Shown here: positions 52,973 through 61,564 of the stretch, in pieces | Position numbering within the stretch: the first letter of the stretch is position 1 | Layout of the letters: every line of letters starts with the position of its first letter | Origin: Gp6-AA40 sp963742105 | Lineage (GTDB): Bacteria > Acidobacteriota > Vicinamibacteria > Vicinamibacterales > UBA2999 | DNA: 64,000 nucleotides | Assembly (NCBI GenBank): GCA_963742105.1 | Contig: CAVUKN010000005.1 | Span: forward strand, 558,001-622,000 | Reading direction: 5' to 3' | Notes under the pieces: model-generated | Told to the model about the DNA's origin: nothing | Databases searched by the model: none | What the model saw: the letters and a program-made list of their open reading frames with translations, nothing else | Translations under genes and position numbers: made by a program

Positions 52973-54199
52973 TTGAGCGCCGAGTTCCACGTTCCAGACA
53001 AGTGGTGGGTCAGCCCGTTCAACCTCGTTCCTGAGGTCCGCAACACGTTCAGCCTTCCGCCCCGCGTCGAGATTCACGATGCGACGCTGCGTGACGGGGA
53101 ACAGACGCCCGGTGTCGTCTTCAGCATCGCCGACAAGGTCGCGATTGCCGAAAAGATGGCCGAAATCGGCGTGGACCGAATCGAGGCGGGTATGCCGGCC
53201 GTCTCCGATCAGGACTTCAAGGCGATCAAGGAGATCACCCGCCTCGGGCTGAAATCGAAGATTTACACCTTCGTCCGCGCCATGACCGCCGACATCGACA
53301 AGTCGGTCGAGTGCGGAGCCACCGGCGTCATCCTTGAGATCCCGATCGGCTATCCGAAGCTGATGTGGCAGTTCAAGTGGACCTGGGAAGACGTGCTCCG
53401 CAAGAGCGTCGACGTCATCAATTACGCCAAGAAGCACAACCTCGAAGTGGTGTACTTCCCCTACGACACCACGCGCGCCCGGCAGGAGGATCTGGAGAAC
53501 CTGCTGCCGCGCCTGATGGACGTGTGCCAACCCGATTCAATCGGCATCGTCGACACCATGGGCTGCATCCTTCCAGAAGGCATGAAGTACATGGTGCGAC
53601 TGGTGAAGAAGCTCACGAAGGGTCTCAAGGTCGAGGCGCACACCCATAACGACTTCGGCATGGCGGTGGCCACGGAGCTCGCCGCCGTCGAAGCGGGTGC
53701 CGAAGTGGTGCACAGCTGCTCGAACGGCCTGGGCGAGCGGACCGGCAATGCGGCGCTCGAGGAATTGATCGTGGCGCTGCACGTCCTGTACGGCTACGAG
53801 ACGCATTACCGCATGGACAAGCTTCCCGAGCTCGGCGATCTGGTCCGCCGTCTCAGCGACCTGCCGATCGCGGTGAACAAGCCGATACTCGGCTCGCGCA
53901 ATTTCACCCGCGAATCGGGCATCGGCGTCGATCTGGTCGTCAAGCAACCGCTCGCCATGTTCGGTACCCATCCGGCGCTGACGGGTCGATCGGGCGACGT
54001 CGTGCTCGGCAAGAAGAGCGGCAAGGCATCGATCACCTACACGCTCGAGCAGATGGGCATCACTGGCACCAGCGATGAAGCGGTCAACGAGATGCTGCAG
54101 ATGGTGAAGGAGCGCAGCATCGAAAAGCGCGGGCTGATCACGCCGGAGGAGTTCCGCGAAATCGCCGATCGCGTGCTGGCCTCGGCCAACCGCGCGTAG
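52973..54199 (+). CDS. DRE-TIM metallolyase-superfamily acyl transferase (isopropylmalate/citramalate/homocitrate synthase-like)
   Basis: This encodes 408 residues from a TTG with GGAGGG 6 nt upstream. The DRE motif is HDATLRDGEQTPGVVF; the metal-binding HxH is EAHTHNDFGMA; the Cys/Asn motif (VHSCSNGLGERTGNAALEEL) follows. Enzymes of this type condense acetyl-CoA with a 2-oxo acid. The C-terminus is short and lacks the leucine-feedback domain of LeuA, so it is not ordinary LeuA. Substrate is unknown. Two MetE-like genes follow in the same direction, 18 nt and about 1.2 kb later, suggesting one pathway. Confidence 0.85.
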   Translation: MSAEFHVPDKWWVSPFNLVPEVRNTFSLPPRVEIHDATLRDGEQTPGVVFSIADKVAIAEKMAEIGVDRIEAGMPAVSDQDFKAIKEITRLGLKSKIYTFVRAMTADIDKSVECGATGVILEIPIGYPKLMWQFKWTWEDVLRKSVDVINYAKKHNLEVVYFPYDTTRARQEDLENLLPRLMDVCQPDSIGIVDTMGCILPEGMKYMVRLVKKLTKGLKVEAHTHNDFGMAVATELAAVEAGAEVVHSCSNGLGERTGNAALEELIVALHVLYGYETHYRMDKLPELGDLVRRLSDLPIAVNKPILGSRNFTRESGIGVDLVVKQPLAMFGTHPALTGRSGDVVLGKKSGKASITYTLEQMGITGTSDEAVNEMLQMVKERSIEKRGLITPEEFREIADRVLASANRA

Positions 54200-54217
54200 A
54201 AGAGACAGGGTTCCCGC

Positions 54218-55258
54218 GTGAGGTCACTACCGCTGCTGCCGACGACGCTCGTCGGCTCGTATCCGCAACCCGACTGGTTGATCGATAGAGGCCTGCTCGG
54301 AGCCAGCACGCCGCCGCGCGTGCGCATGCGCGAGCTGTGGCGCGTGGCCCCCGAGTTTCTCGAACAGGCGCAGGACGATGCCACGCTGATCGCTATCCAC
54401 GATCAGGAACGTGCCGGCATCGACATCGTCAGCGATGGCGAGATGCGCCGCGAAAGCTATTTCAATCGGTTTGCCACGGCGCTCGAAGGAATCGATCTCG
54501 ACAATCCGGGGACCGTCACCAGCCGCACCGGCAAGCAGGTGCCGGTGCCACGCGTGGTCGGGCGGGTGCGCAGAATGCGCCCGGTGAACGTCCGCGACGT
54601 GCAGTTTCTCCGTGCCAACACCGATCGTCTGATCAAGATCACGGTGCCTGGCCCGTTCACGATGACCCAGCTGGCGCAGAACGACGCCTATGCGTCGAAT
54701 GCCGAGCTGGCGCTCGACTACGCTGCCGCCGTCAACGAGGAGATCAAGGATCTGTTTGCCGCCGGAGCGGACGTCGTGCAGATCGACGAGCCGTACATGC
54801 AGGCGCATCCGGCTGAGGCGCGCGAGTTCGGCCTGGCCGCGTTCGAACGGGCGCTGGACGGTGTGAGCGGCACGACGGCGGTGCACATCTGTTTCGGGTA
54901 CGGCTCGATGGTCAAAGGAAAGCCGGCGCGCTACGACTTCCTGCCGGAGCTCGCGGCGACGCAGGTGAAGCACGTGTCGGTCGAGACGGCGCAGCCGTCG
55001 CTCGACTGCTCCGTTCTGCGCGAGCTGCCGAACAAGACGATCATGCTCGGCGTGCTCGACCTGTCGACCGAGCAGGTGGAAACGCCCGAACTGGTGGCGG
55101 ACCGGATCAAGCGGGCGCTGCCGTACGTGGAACCGCAGCGCATCATCGTCGCTCCCGATTGCGGACTGAAATACCTTCCGCGCGACGTGGCGTTCGGCAA
55201 GTTGAAGGCGATGGTCGACGGCGCGCGTCTCGTGCGCGCGCAGTTGGAGCGAGTCTGA
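54218..55258 (+). CDS. MetE C-terminal-like (cobalamin-independent methionine synthase II family) protein
   Basis: This encodes 346 residues from a GTG only 18 nt after the preceding stop. Barrel start LLPTTLVGSYPQPDWL; zinc ligands are expected from VHICFGYG (His-x-Cys) and APDCGLKY (Cys). QIDEPYMQ carries the Asp/Glu next to the substrate. The N-terminal MetE half is absent, as in core-MetE and epoxyalkane:coenzyme M transferases. It may move a methyl or alkyl group to a thiol. Paired with a second, divergent homologue downstream. Confidence 0.88.
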   Translation: MRSLPLLPTTLVGSYPQPDWLIDRGLLGASTPPRVRMRELWRVAPEFLEQAQDDATLIAIHDQERAGIDIVSDGEMRRESYFNRFATALEGIDLDNPGTVTSRTGKQVPVPRVVGRVRRMRPVNVRDVQFLRANTDRLIKITVPGPFTMTQLAQNDAYASNAELALDYAAAVNEEIKDLFAAGADVVQIDEPYMQAHPAEAREFGLAAFERALDGVSGTTAVHICFGYGSMVKGKPARYDFLPELAATQVKHVSVETAQPSLDCSVLRELPNKTIMLGVLDLSTEQVETPELVADRIKRALPYVEPQRIIVAPDCGLKYLPRDVAFGKLKAMVDGARLVRAQLERV

Positions 55259-55261
55259 CGC

Positions 55262-55384
55262 AGTCTTTGGTCTCTGGTCCCTGGTCTTTGGCAAGTGTAG
55301 TCCCGTCGCGGAAGTGCCCCAGCTGGCTGACCGCGACGAAAGACCAAAGACCCAAGACCAAAGACCCAAGACCAAAGACCAAGA
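55262..55384. repeat. CTTTGGTC-type inverted repeat element
   Basis: The left arm at 55262-55291 (CTTTGGTCTCTGGTC) and right arm at 55337-55384 (AAAGACCAAAGACCC units) are complementary across about 45 bases. It interrupts the row of MetE-like genes. Confidence 0.85.
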
Positions 55385-55397
55385 GCGGAGATCACGG

Positions 55398-56558
55398 ATG
55401 AAAACGAGCACAGATCGGATTCTGACGTCGCACGTGGGCAGCCTGCCGCGATCGCAGGAAGTGGTCGACTTTCTCTTCACCCAGGATCGCGGCGAGCCCT
55501 TCGAGCAGGCGGCGTTCGACGCGGCGATGCAGCGCGGGGTCGATGAAGTCGTGAGCAAGCAGGCCGAGGTCGGCGTCGACATCGTGAGCGACGGCGAGAC
55601 CAGCAAGATCAGCTACGCCACGTATATCCGTCATCGCCTGACCGGTTTCGAGGGCGACTCGTCGCGCCCGACGCCGCAGGACCTCGACGACTTCCCGGCG
55701 TTTCGCGATCGCCTCGTGAAGGAAGGGCATTCGGCCACCTACAAGCGACCGGTCTGCACGGGTCCCATCGCGATCAAGGACGACGCGCCCTTGATGAACG
55801 ACATTGCGCGGATGAAAGCGGCGCTGGCGAAGGTCAACGTCACGGAAGGCTTCATGACCGCCGTGTCGCCCGGAACCATCGCCGTGTTCCAGCCGAACGA
55901 GTACTACCCCTCGCACGAAAAGTACATGGAAGCGCTCGCCGATGTGATGCAGAAGGAGTATGAGGCGATCGCGAATTCCGGCCTGCTTGTGCAACTCGAC
56001 TGCCCCGACCTGGCGATGGGACGCCACTCCCGGTTCAAGAGCCTTTCGCGAGAGGAATTCCTGCGCCACGCACACGTCCAGGTGGATGCGCTCAACCACG
56101 CGGTACGGAACATCCCCGCCGATCGCATCCGCATGCACATCTGCTGGGGCAACTACGAGGGCCCCCACACGCACGATCTGCCGCTCACCGACGTGCTGCC
56201 GCTGCTGTTCAAGGCCAAGCCGAAGGGATTGCTCATCGAGGGCGCCAACCCACGGCACGAGCATGAGTGGGAGGAGTGGAAGACGAACAAGCTGCCCGAC
56301 GACAAGGTGCTGATTGCCGGCGTGATCGACACCAGCACGAACTTCGTCGAGCATCCCAGGCTGGTTTCGCAGCGCATCGTTCGCTATGCGAACGCCCTCG
56401 GCCGCGAGCGCGTCATCGCGAGCACGGACTGCGGTCTCGGCACGTTCGCTGGCTTCGGTCCCGTGCACCCCGACATCGCCTGGGCCAAGCTGAAGACGCT
56501 CGCTGAAGGCGCGGCCATGGCGTCGGAGCAGCTCTTCGGCGCGACCGCGACGGTATAG
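55398..56558 (+). CDS. Second MetE C-terminal-like protein
   Basis: This encodes 386 residues from the ATG at 55398 with GGAG 10 nt upstream; upstream in-frame sequence is repeat DNA. N-terminus LTSHVGSLPRSQEVVDFL; zinc/thiol motifs MHICWGNYEGPHTHD (His, Cys) and STDCGLGTFAGF (Cys). QLDCPDLAMGRH is a second Cys-containing strand, where the first paralogue has QIDEPY. It is clearly related to the first paralogue but differs in these strands and has an insertion (GAVAIKDDAPLMNDIARMKAALAKV-like), so it probably has a different substrate. Confidence 0.88.
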   Translation: MKTSTDRILTSHVGSLPRSQEVVDFLFTQDRGEPFEQAAFDAAMQRGVDEVVSKQAEVGVDIVSDGETSKISYATYIRHRLTGFEGDSSRPTPQDLDDFPAFRDRLVKEGHSATYKRPVCTGPIAIKDDAPLMNDIARMKAALAKVNVTEGFMTAVSPGTIAVFQPNEYYPSHEKYMEALADVMQKEYEAIANSGLLVQLDCPDLAMGRHSRFKSLSREEFLRHAHVQVDALNHAVRNIPADRIRMHICWGNYEGPHTHDLPLTDVLPLLFKAKPKGLLIEGANPRHEHEWEEWKTNKLPDDKVLIAGVIDTSTNFVEHPRLVSQRIVRYANALGRERVIASTDCGLGTFAGFGPVHPDIAWAKLKTLAEGAAMASEQLFGATATV

Positions 56559-56582
56559 GTCGCGACAGCCGCTCGAAACTAA

Positions 56583-56668
56583 CGCGACACACCGAGGCAC
56601 CGAGGCACTGAGTTCTTCCCGTACGGAATTACGATGATCCTCGGTGCCTCAGTGCCTCGGTGTGTCGT
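56583..56668. repeat. Near-perfect 28-bp inverted repeat (CGAGGCAC units)
   Basis: CGACACACCGAGGCACCGAGG on the left (from 56585) and its complement on the right (56639-56668) enclose a spacer of about 26 bases. Units repeat with an 8-nt period. It may act as a strong hairpin in the transcript downstream of the MetE-like gene. The rest of the gap to 56775 holds no gene. Confidence 0.85.
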
Positions 56669-56774
56669 CAGTCCGGTCCTCAGTGATCGCGGGATATCGA
56701 TCACCGTCAAAATTCCTGAAAATCTGCACCCAGGCTGGTAACGGAACTCGTATGCCGCGGTAAAGTAGTCGGCC

Positions 56775-58661
56775 GTGCCGACCCAATCCCTGCTGCAGAT
56801 CACTCGTTCCGTCGAAGCGCAATACCAGGACGTCTATACCCCGGCGGTCACCGCTGCACTCGCGGCGCTCGCGGAGTTCGACGTCGATCGCAAGGCGTTG
56901 ATGCGCGCGCGCGCTGAGCGGAGGGCTGCCCGCTCGCGGAACCGACAGCGAATCGCGTTCCTGGATCCCGACGCCACGATCGGTCGCACGACCATCACCG
57001 TGCGTGACGCCCGCGCCGGCAAGTTCGACGGCAGCGAGATTCCGGCCGACCTGCAGCGCCAGTGGATCCAGGGCACTGGACCCGCCACCAAGCCGCACTC
57101 GACGCTGGAGAAGAGCATCCGCAATGTCGCCTACGCGCTGCTGTCGGGTGCCGATGGCTGGATGTTCGACGGTGAGGACGCGCTCGGCCAGATCGAGACG
57201 ATGTCGCTCGACAACCAGCGCAACCTGCGGCTGGCGATTGCGCGCGATCCGTCATTCCTGAACGTCGCCGAGCAGGTCGCCGATGAGATGAACGCGTGGG
57301 CGAAGAAGTTCTTCGGTCGCACCATCATCGACGACTGGCGGCGCCAGCTGGACTTCACCACCGTGATCTTCCGCGCCCGCGGTCTGCACCTCGACGATCG
57401 CCACATCAAGGCCGCCGACGGATCCGGCTTCTCCGCGTCGATCGCGGATCTCGTCATGTTCGTGGTGCACAACCACGAAGCGTTGCGCGGCCGCGGTCGC
57501 AGCGTCGTCATCTACCTGCCGAAGATCCAGACGGCCGAAGAAGCGGCGCTCTGGAACGACATCATCACCGCCCTGGAACGACACCTGGGGCTCGCGGTCG
57601 GCACCATCAAGACCTACGTGCTCGTCGAGCAGCTCGAAGCCAGCCATCAATTGATGGAGATTCGCGCCGCCCTGTCGCCGCATTTCGTCGGCTTCAATAC
57701 CGGCCGCTGGGACTACATCAACAGCGTGTCGGACGCGATGGCCTGGGATCCGTCGTTCGTCAATCCGAACATCGACGCGATCACCATGACCTACGGCTAC
57801 ATGCGCAACTACGAGGACCGGGTGCGCCGCGCTGTGAACATGCCTGACCGGAACGGCCGGTTCGCGCTGTGGCAAGGCGGCATGGAGCCGAACATCCCGG
57901 TCGGGTCGGAGCAGGGCGTCGAGACGGCGATGAAGCGGGCGGTGGCCGGTGGCGAGCGTGAACAGCAGGCCGGGGCGAGCGGCAAGTGGGTTGCCCACTG
58001 GAAGATGGTGCACATCGTCCGGCCGGTGTGGGAGAAGGCGGGTCAGGACAATCAGCTCGGTCGCCAGTTCGCCCCGCTCGGCTATGAGCCGGCAGATGCC
58101 GACGCGTTGCTGCAGCTCGAACAGGCGCCGCGCACAATCCGTGGGGCCCGCGATCTTCTGAGCGTAGCGCTCCAGTATGGCAATGCCTTCGCTCAGGGCT
58201 TTCAGGCTGCGGCCCTCAAGCCGGCCGACTTCTTCGGTAACGACGATGTCCTGTATCTGATGGAGGACATGGCCACCGGCGAGATCCGCCTGAGCATCCT
58301 GTGGGAATGGCTGCACAAGGGCGCGAAGCTGACCGAAGACGATGCCTCGCTGGGCGTCAAGGCAGGCGATACGTTCACGCCCGAGCTTTTCGGGCAGCTG
58401 CTGGACGAGGAGTACGACAAGCTGCTGAAGGCGAGCGACCGCGACGTCCACGACGACTCGAAGCAGACCACGCTGCCGATTGCGAGAGCGATCGTTGCGC
58501 GCTATGTGGCCGAACCGGTCAAGGCGCCGTGGTACATCGACCTGCTCAATCTGAATCTGAACAACGAAGATCTGGCGGAAGCCGAGCGCCGCATCGGACT
58601 GTATCTGGACGCGTTCCGCAAGGACGGCACGCGGATTACGAACAACCTCGATCTCAAATAA
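56775..58661 (+). CDS. aceB: Malate synthase (divergent AceB/MSA-type)
   Basis: This encodes 628 residues from a GTG. It condenses glyoxylate and acetyl-CoA to malate. MSA-type landmarks: YVLVEQLEASHQLMEIRAAL, GFNTGRWDYINSVSDAM (MSA has GLNCGRWDYIF), QGGMEPNIPV and VLYLMEDMATGEIRLSILWEWLH (MSA MEDAATAEI, with catalytic Asp). An N-terminal extension of about 100 residues (AVTAALAALAEFDVDRKALMRARAERRAARS) precedes the barrel, so it is longer than typical MSA. No isocitrate lyase gene lies near; it may serve glyoxylate from another source. Confidence 0.85.
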   Translation: MPTQSLLQITRSVEAQYQDVYTPAVTAALAALAEFDVDRKALMRARAERRAARSRNRQRIAFLDPDATIGRTTITVRDARAGKFDGSEIPADLQRQWIQGTGPATKPHSTLEKSIRNVAYALLSGADGWMFDGEDALGQIETMSLDNQRNLRLAIARDPSFLNVAEQVADEMNAWAKKFFGRTIIDDWRRQLDFTTVIFRARGLHLDDRHIKAADGSGFSASIADLVMFVVHNHEALRGRGRSVVIYLPKIQTAEEAALWNDIITALERHLGLAVGTIKTYVLVEQLEASHQLMEIRAALSPHFVGFNTGRWDYINSVSDAMAWDPSFVNPNIDAITMTYGYMRNYEDRVRRAVNMPDRNGRFALWQGGMEPNIPVGSEQGVETAMKRAVAGGEREQQAGASGKWVAHWKMVHIVRPVWEKAGQDNQLGRQFAPLGYEPADADALLQLEQAPRTIRGARDLLSVALQYGNAFAQGFQAAALKPADFFGNDDVLYLMEDMATGEIRLSILWEWLHKGAKLTEDDASLGVKAGDTFTPELFGQLLDEEYDKLLKASDRDVHDDSKQTTLPIARAIVARYVAEPVKAPWYIDLLNLNLNNEDLAEAERRIGLYLDAFRKDGTRITNNLDLK

Positions 58662-58668
58662 GGCGGCT

Positions 58669-58750
58669 TGTCACGTTTGCCACGGAGACACGAAGGCACG
58701 GTTTGCCTTTGTTATCTCCGTGTCGCTGTGCCTCCGTGGCAAACGTGACA
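58669..58750. repeat. Perfect 19-bp inverted repeat between convergent genes
   Basis: TGTCACGTTTGCCACGGAG at 58669-58687 and its exact complement at 58732-58750 enclose CACGAAGGCAC-type units. It lies between convergent aceB and pheA and could terminate both transcripts. Confidence 0.9.
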
Positions 58751-58761
58751 GGCGAGAAGCG

Positions 58762-59607
58762 CTACGGCATTGGGTTTGTCGACGCGACCTCGGAGACGCG
58801 ACGCTCGGCACCCTTGTAGGTCCCCAGCACGCGGGTCCACCGCGCGAATTCAGCGAGGTGGGTCAGCGAACGGCCGAACGGGAGATCCTCCCGATTGGCC
58901 TCCACTTCCACGTAGAAGAGGTATTCCCACGGGGCGCCGCGCACCGGACGGCTCTCGAGTTTGGTCAGGTTGATGTCGCGCAGCGCAAATACGCTCAGCG
59001 CCTTGAACAGCGAGCCAGGTGTGCTGCGGAGCGCGAACACAATGGTGGTCTTGTTGGCGTCCTTGGGCGGAACGCCGCCGATGATGGCGAAGCGGGTGAT
59101 GTTGAACTCGTAGTCCTGCACCGCTTCCTGCAGCACCTCGAGCCCGAACACCTCCGCGGCGCGCCGCGACGCCAGCGCCGCGGCGCCCGAGAGCTTCTGC
59201 TCGGCCACGAGCTTGGCACCGCCAGCGGTGTCGTACACGGCTTCGACCTGCACTCCGAGATCCTTCAGGTAGCGCTCGCACTGCGCGAGCGCCTGCGGAT
59301 GCGAATACACGGTCTTCACGTCCGCCAGCGTCGTCCCTGGCAGCCCTTGCAGGCAGTGCACGACATCGAGCTCGACTTCAGCCGTAATCGACAGCTCGTG
59401 TTCGAGCAGCAGATCGTAGTTGCGGTGGATGGTTCCGCCGATCGAGTTCTCGAGCGGGACAACCCCGTGTGTGGCGCGTTTCTTCACCACCGCTTCGAAG
59501 ACCTCGTCGAACGACTTGCACGGCAGCGTTTCTGCGGCCGGACCGCCGAATTGCAGCGCCGCCGCCTCGCTGTACGCCCCCGGCTCCCCCTGATACGCCA
59601 GTCTCAC
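58762..59607 (-). CDS. pheA: Prephenate dehydratase PheA
   Basis: This encodes 281 residues from a GTG that overlaps the stop of the upstream small membrane gene (GTGA). It converts prephenate to phenylpyruvate in phenylalanine synthesis. PDT domain: YQGEPGAYSEAAALQFGG, VVPLENSIGGTIHRNYDLLL, and YDTAGGAKLVAE; then NITRFAIIGG leading to the ACT domain (TTIVFALRSTPGSLFKALSVFALRDINLTKLESRPVRGAPWEYLFYVEVEA), with the ESRP feedback-binding motif. There is no chorismate mutase domain, so it is a monofunctional enzyme. Confidence 0.95.
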   Translation of the reverse strand: MRLAYQGEPGAYSEAAALQFGGPAAETLPCKSFDEVFEAVVKKRATHGVVPLENSIGGTIHRNYDLLLEHELSITAEVELDVVHCLQGLPGTTLADVKTVYSHPQALAQCERYLKDLGVQVEAVYDTAGGAKLVAEQKLSGAAALASRRAAEVFGLEVLQEAVQDYEFNITRFAIIGGVPPKDANKTTIVFALRSTPGSLFKALSVFALRDINLTKLESRPVRGAPWEYLFYVEVEANREDLPFGRSLTHLAEFARWTRVLGTYKGAERRVSEVASTNPMP

Positions 59608-60005
59608 GAACGTTCCTCTCCGCCGTGACCGTGGGGGCCCCGGCTGTCGCGGGGCGGGACCGACACGGCCCCGCGCGGTTGTGCATGGTCCGGCGGATCG
59701 ACGCGCGCGTGCACGCGGACCCAGGCGCCGGCCGAGATCGCCAGCAGCGCCAGCGCAGCGACGAACATCCGCACCGGCAGCGCCAGCACCGGCTGGACCA
59801 CGAGTGAAGCGGCAACGAGCCCGGCTGTCGCGCCGGCATGCGTCATCTCGCGGCGGGCTGCAATCTTCGCCGTCAGGTAGCCCGCCATCAGCCCGGCTGC
59901 AGCCGTCGTCAGGATGGCACCGAGGCTCGGGCCAATCACCGTGAACAGAATCGAGAACACCACGAATCCGGCCGCCACCGCAAGGCCGCTTCGCGCCATT
60001 TGCAT
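59604..60005 (-). CDS. Small membrane protein upstream of pheA
   Basis: This encodes 133 residues. Three or four membrane helices (GLAVAAGFVVFSILFTVIGPSL, AILTTAAAGLMAGYLTAKI, AGATAGLVAASLVVQPVLALP, MFVAALALLAISAGAWVRV) and a His/Arg/Pro-rich tail (RGPHGHGGEERS). No family is recognised. The stop overlaps the pheA start by 4 bp, so it is co-translated with pheA; whether the two are functionally linked is not clear. Confidence 0.7.
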   Translation of the reverse strand: MQMARSGLAVAAGFVVFSILFTVIGPSLGAILTTAAAGLMAGYLTAKIAARREMTHAGATAGLVAASLVVQPVLALPVRMFVAALALLAISAGAWVRVHARVDPPDHAQPRGAVSVPPRDSRGPHGHGGEERS

Positions 60006-60062
60006 TCAGATGAGTCTATCGCGGCTCGTGCCTTGCGTTCGGGATGGATGGGAGGAAAAGGC

Positions 60063-60452
60063 ATGGCTTTCGTTGACCAGGTTTCGATGCAGCAGGTTCC
60101 GAAGGTGATCGACCCCGCGCAGCACGCGATGCTCGACTACGGAGTGGCCGCCACCTATTTTGCGCTGTACATGAAGTATCGCGACACGCACCGCGGCGCC
60201 GCGGCGCTGGCGTTCATGAACGGCGCGATGGTGCTGGGGATGTCGCTCTTGACCGACTATCCAGGCGGGCTGTGGAAGAAGATCAGCTTTCCGATGCACG
60301 GTGCGCTGGACGTCGTCCAGGCGGCGGTGGCGGGATTCGGACCCGTGGCCATGGGCTTTGCGAACGATCCGGAGGCGCGTCCGTTCTACGGCCAGGCGAT
60401 GAGTGAAATCGGCGTGATCGCGGCTACTGACTGGCACGCTCGGATCGCGTGA
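60063..60452 (+). CDS. Small membrane protein of unknown function
   Basis: This encodes 129 residues with GGAGG 12 nt before the ATG. Three weak to moderate membrane helices (LDYGVAATYFALYMKY, ALAFMNGAMVLGMSLL, LDVVQAAVAGFGPVAMGF) and a conserved-looking loop (TDYPGGLWKKISFPMHGALD). It resembles uncharacterised DUF-type inner-membrane proteins; a specific family is not recognised. It diverges from the preceding membrane-protein gene across 57 bp. Confidence 0.65.
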   Translation: MAFVDQVSMQQVPKVIDPAQHAMLDYGVAATYFALYMKYRDTHRGAAALAFMNGAMVLGMSLLTDYPGGLWKKISFPMHGALDVVQAAVAGFGPVAMGFANDPEARPFYGQAMSEIGVIAATDWHARIA

Positions 60453-60456
60453 TCGT

Positions 60457-60559
60457 CAACTCCCAACGCCCAACGGCTTCCGCTTGTCCAACTCCCAAAC
60501 GTCGCCGCCAATTCTTTGGGAGTTGGAGAAGCGTCAGCCGTTGGGCAGTTGGGAGTTGT
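60457..60559. repeat. CAACTCC/TTGGGAG inverted repeat element
   Basis: The left CAACTCC units (60457-60498) face right TTGGGAG units (60515-60557), with the shared word GAAGCGTCAGCCGTTGGG. It fills the gap between two convergent genes. Confidence 0.85.
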
Positions 60560-60573
60560 CGATCGATCGCCCT

Positions 60574-61425
60574 CTAAGAGAGTCTGAGGATCGAAAACAC
60601 TGATGCCACCACCGAGAGCAGCGAGGCGGCGATGCAGGCCAGCGCGATGACCAGGTGATCGACGCGCTCTGGCTTGAGCGGGTCGAGGTAAACGGCGGCC
60701 AGATACCCGCCGGCGAGCCCGCCGGCGTGGGCGTAGTTGTCGATTCCGGGCAGGAACAGCGCGTAGAACACCATGGCGGTGATGTAGCTGGTGGCGTAAC
60801 TGCGCGCGATGCTGCTGCCGCCCCGCTTGCCGTAGTGATAGATCGCGCCGATCAGCCCGGCGATCGGTGCTGAGGCGCCGGCCGTCAACGGCGCGCCCGC
60901 CAGGAAGGGGAGCCGCGGAAGGTAGGCGCCCGCAAACGAGCTCAGCGCGAAGCCGAGCACGCAGCCGGCGGTATAGATGATGACCGTACGCCCAGGGCCG
61001 TAGAGTTCGACGGTGGCCGGTCCCATCTGCCTGAGCACCATCATGTTGAACAGCAGGTGGAGCGCACCCCAGTGCAGCCAGCCGGCGCTCAGCACCGTCC
61101 ACCAGCGGCCATCCTCGAACACCGGTGCCGAACCGCTCGCGCCGAAGAGGAACATCGCCAGCGGCGATGGCGACAGGAGCGAGAACAGGCCACTCATCCC
61201 GATGTTGCCGCGGGAGGCGACCAGCGTCAGCCCCCAGAGAATGACGCAGGTCCCGATGACGAACTTGGTGAACCCGAGATCCTGACCCAGGGCGCGCAAG
61301 GCGGGGGCAAATCCCCACAACCCGGGATTCCGCCGGCCGCAGTTGTAACAGCGATCGTCGTTGACGCCCACCAGCACGCCGCAGGACGCGCAGATGACGG
61401 ATCCTTCCCGTTTTCGTTGAAACAC
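60574..61425 (-). CDS. Rhomboid intramembrane serine protease with an N-terminal zinc ribbon
   Basis: This encodes 283 residues from a GTG at 61423-61425. The first 25 residues form a zinc ribbon (ICASCGVLVGVNDDRCYNCGRRNP) with two CxxC knuckles. Six membrane helices then carry the rhomboid motifs: WLHWGALHLLFNMMVL, catalytic Ser in AGASAPIAGLIGA (GxSx) and catalytic His in NYAHAGGLAGGYL. Rhomboids cut substrates inside the membrane. The ribbon is a common extra on rhomboids of Acidobacteriota and neighbours; its ligand is unknown. Confidence 0.93.
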   Translation of the reverse strand: MFQRKREGSVICASCGVLVGVNDDRCYNCGRRNPGLWGFAPALRALGQDLGFTKFVIGTCVILWGLTLVASRGNIGMSGLFSLLSPSPLAMFLFGASGSAPVFEDGRWWTVLSAGWLHWGALHLLFNMMVLRQMGPATVELYGPGRTVIIYTAGCVLGFALSSFAGAYLPRLPFLAGAPLTAGASAPIAGLIGAIYHYGKRGGSSIARSYATSYITAMVFYALFLPGIDNYAHAGGLAGGYLAAVYLDPLKPERVDHLVIALACIAASLLSVVASVFSILRLS

Positions 61426-61521
61426 GCTCAGCGATGATAGCCTGAGCGGTGGGGGGTCGAAGTTGGAAGTGCGAACGTGCGGGTGACGTCCGACGAGTGA
61501 CCCGGGTGCTTGGGATCGTGG

Positions 61522-61543
61522 CGCGGACCTTGTCAGGTCCGCG
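61522..61543. other. Perfect 8-bp hairpin upstream of ubiX
   Basis: CGCGGACC and GGTCCGCG are separated by TTGTCA. It lies in the divergent gap between rhomboid and ubiX and is not followed by a T run. It could be an operator or an RNA leader hairpin. GTTGGCAGTTGGGAG follows, a short TTGGGAG-type array that supplies the only ribosome-site-like word of ubiX. Confidence 0.55.
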
Positions 61544-61564
61544 ATTGGGGGTTGGCAGTTGGGA

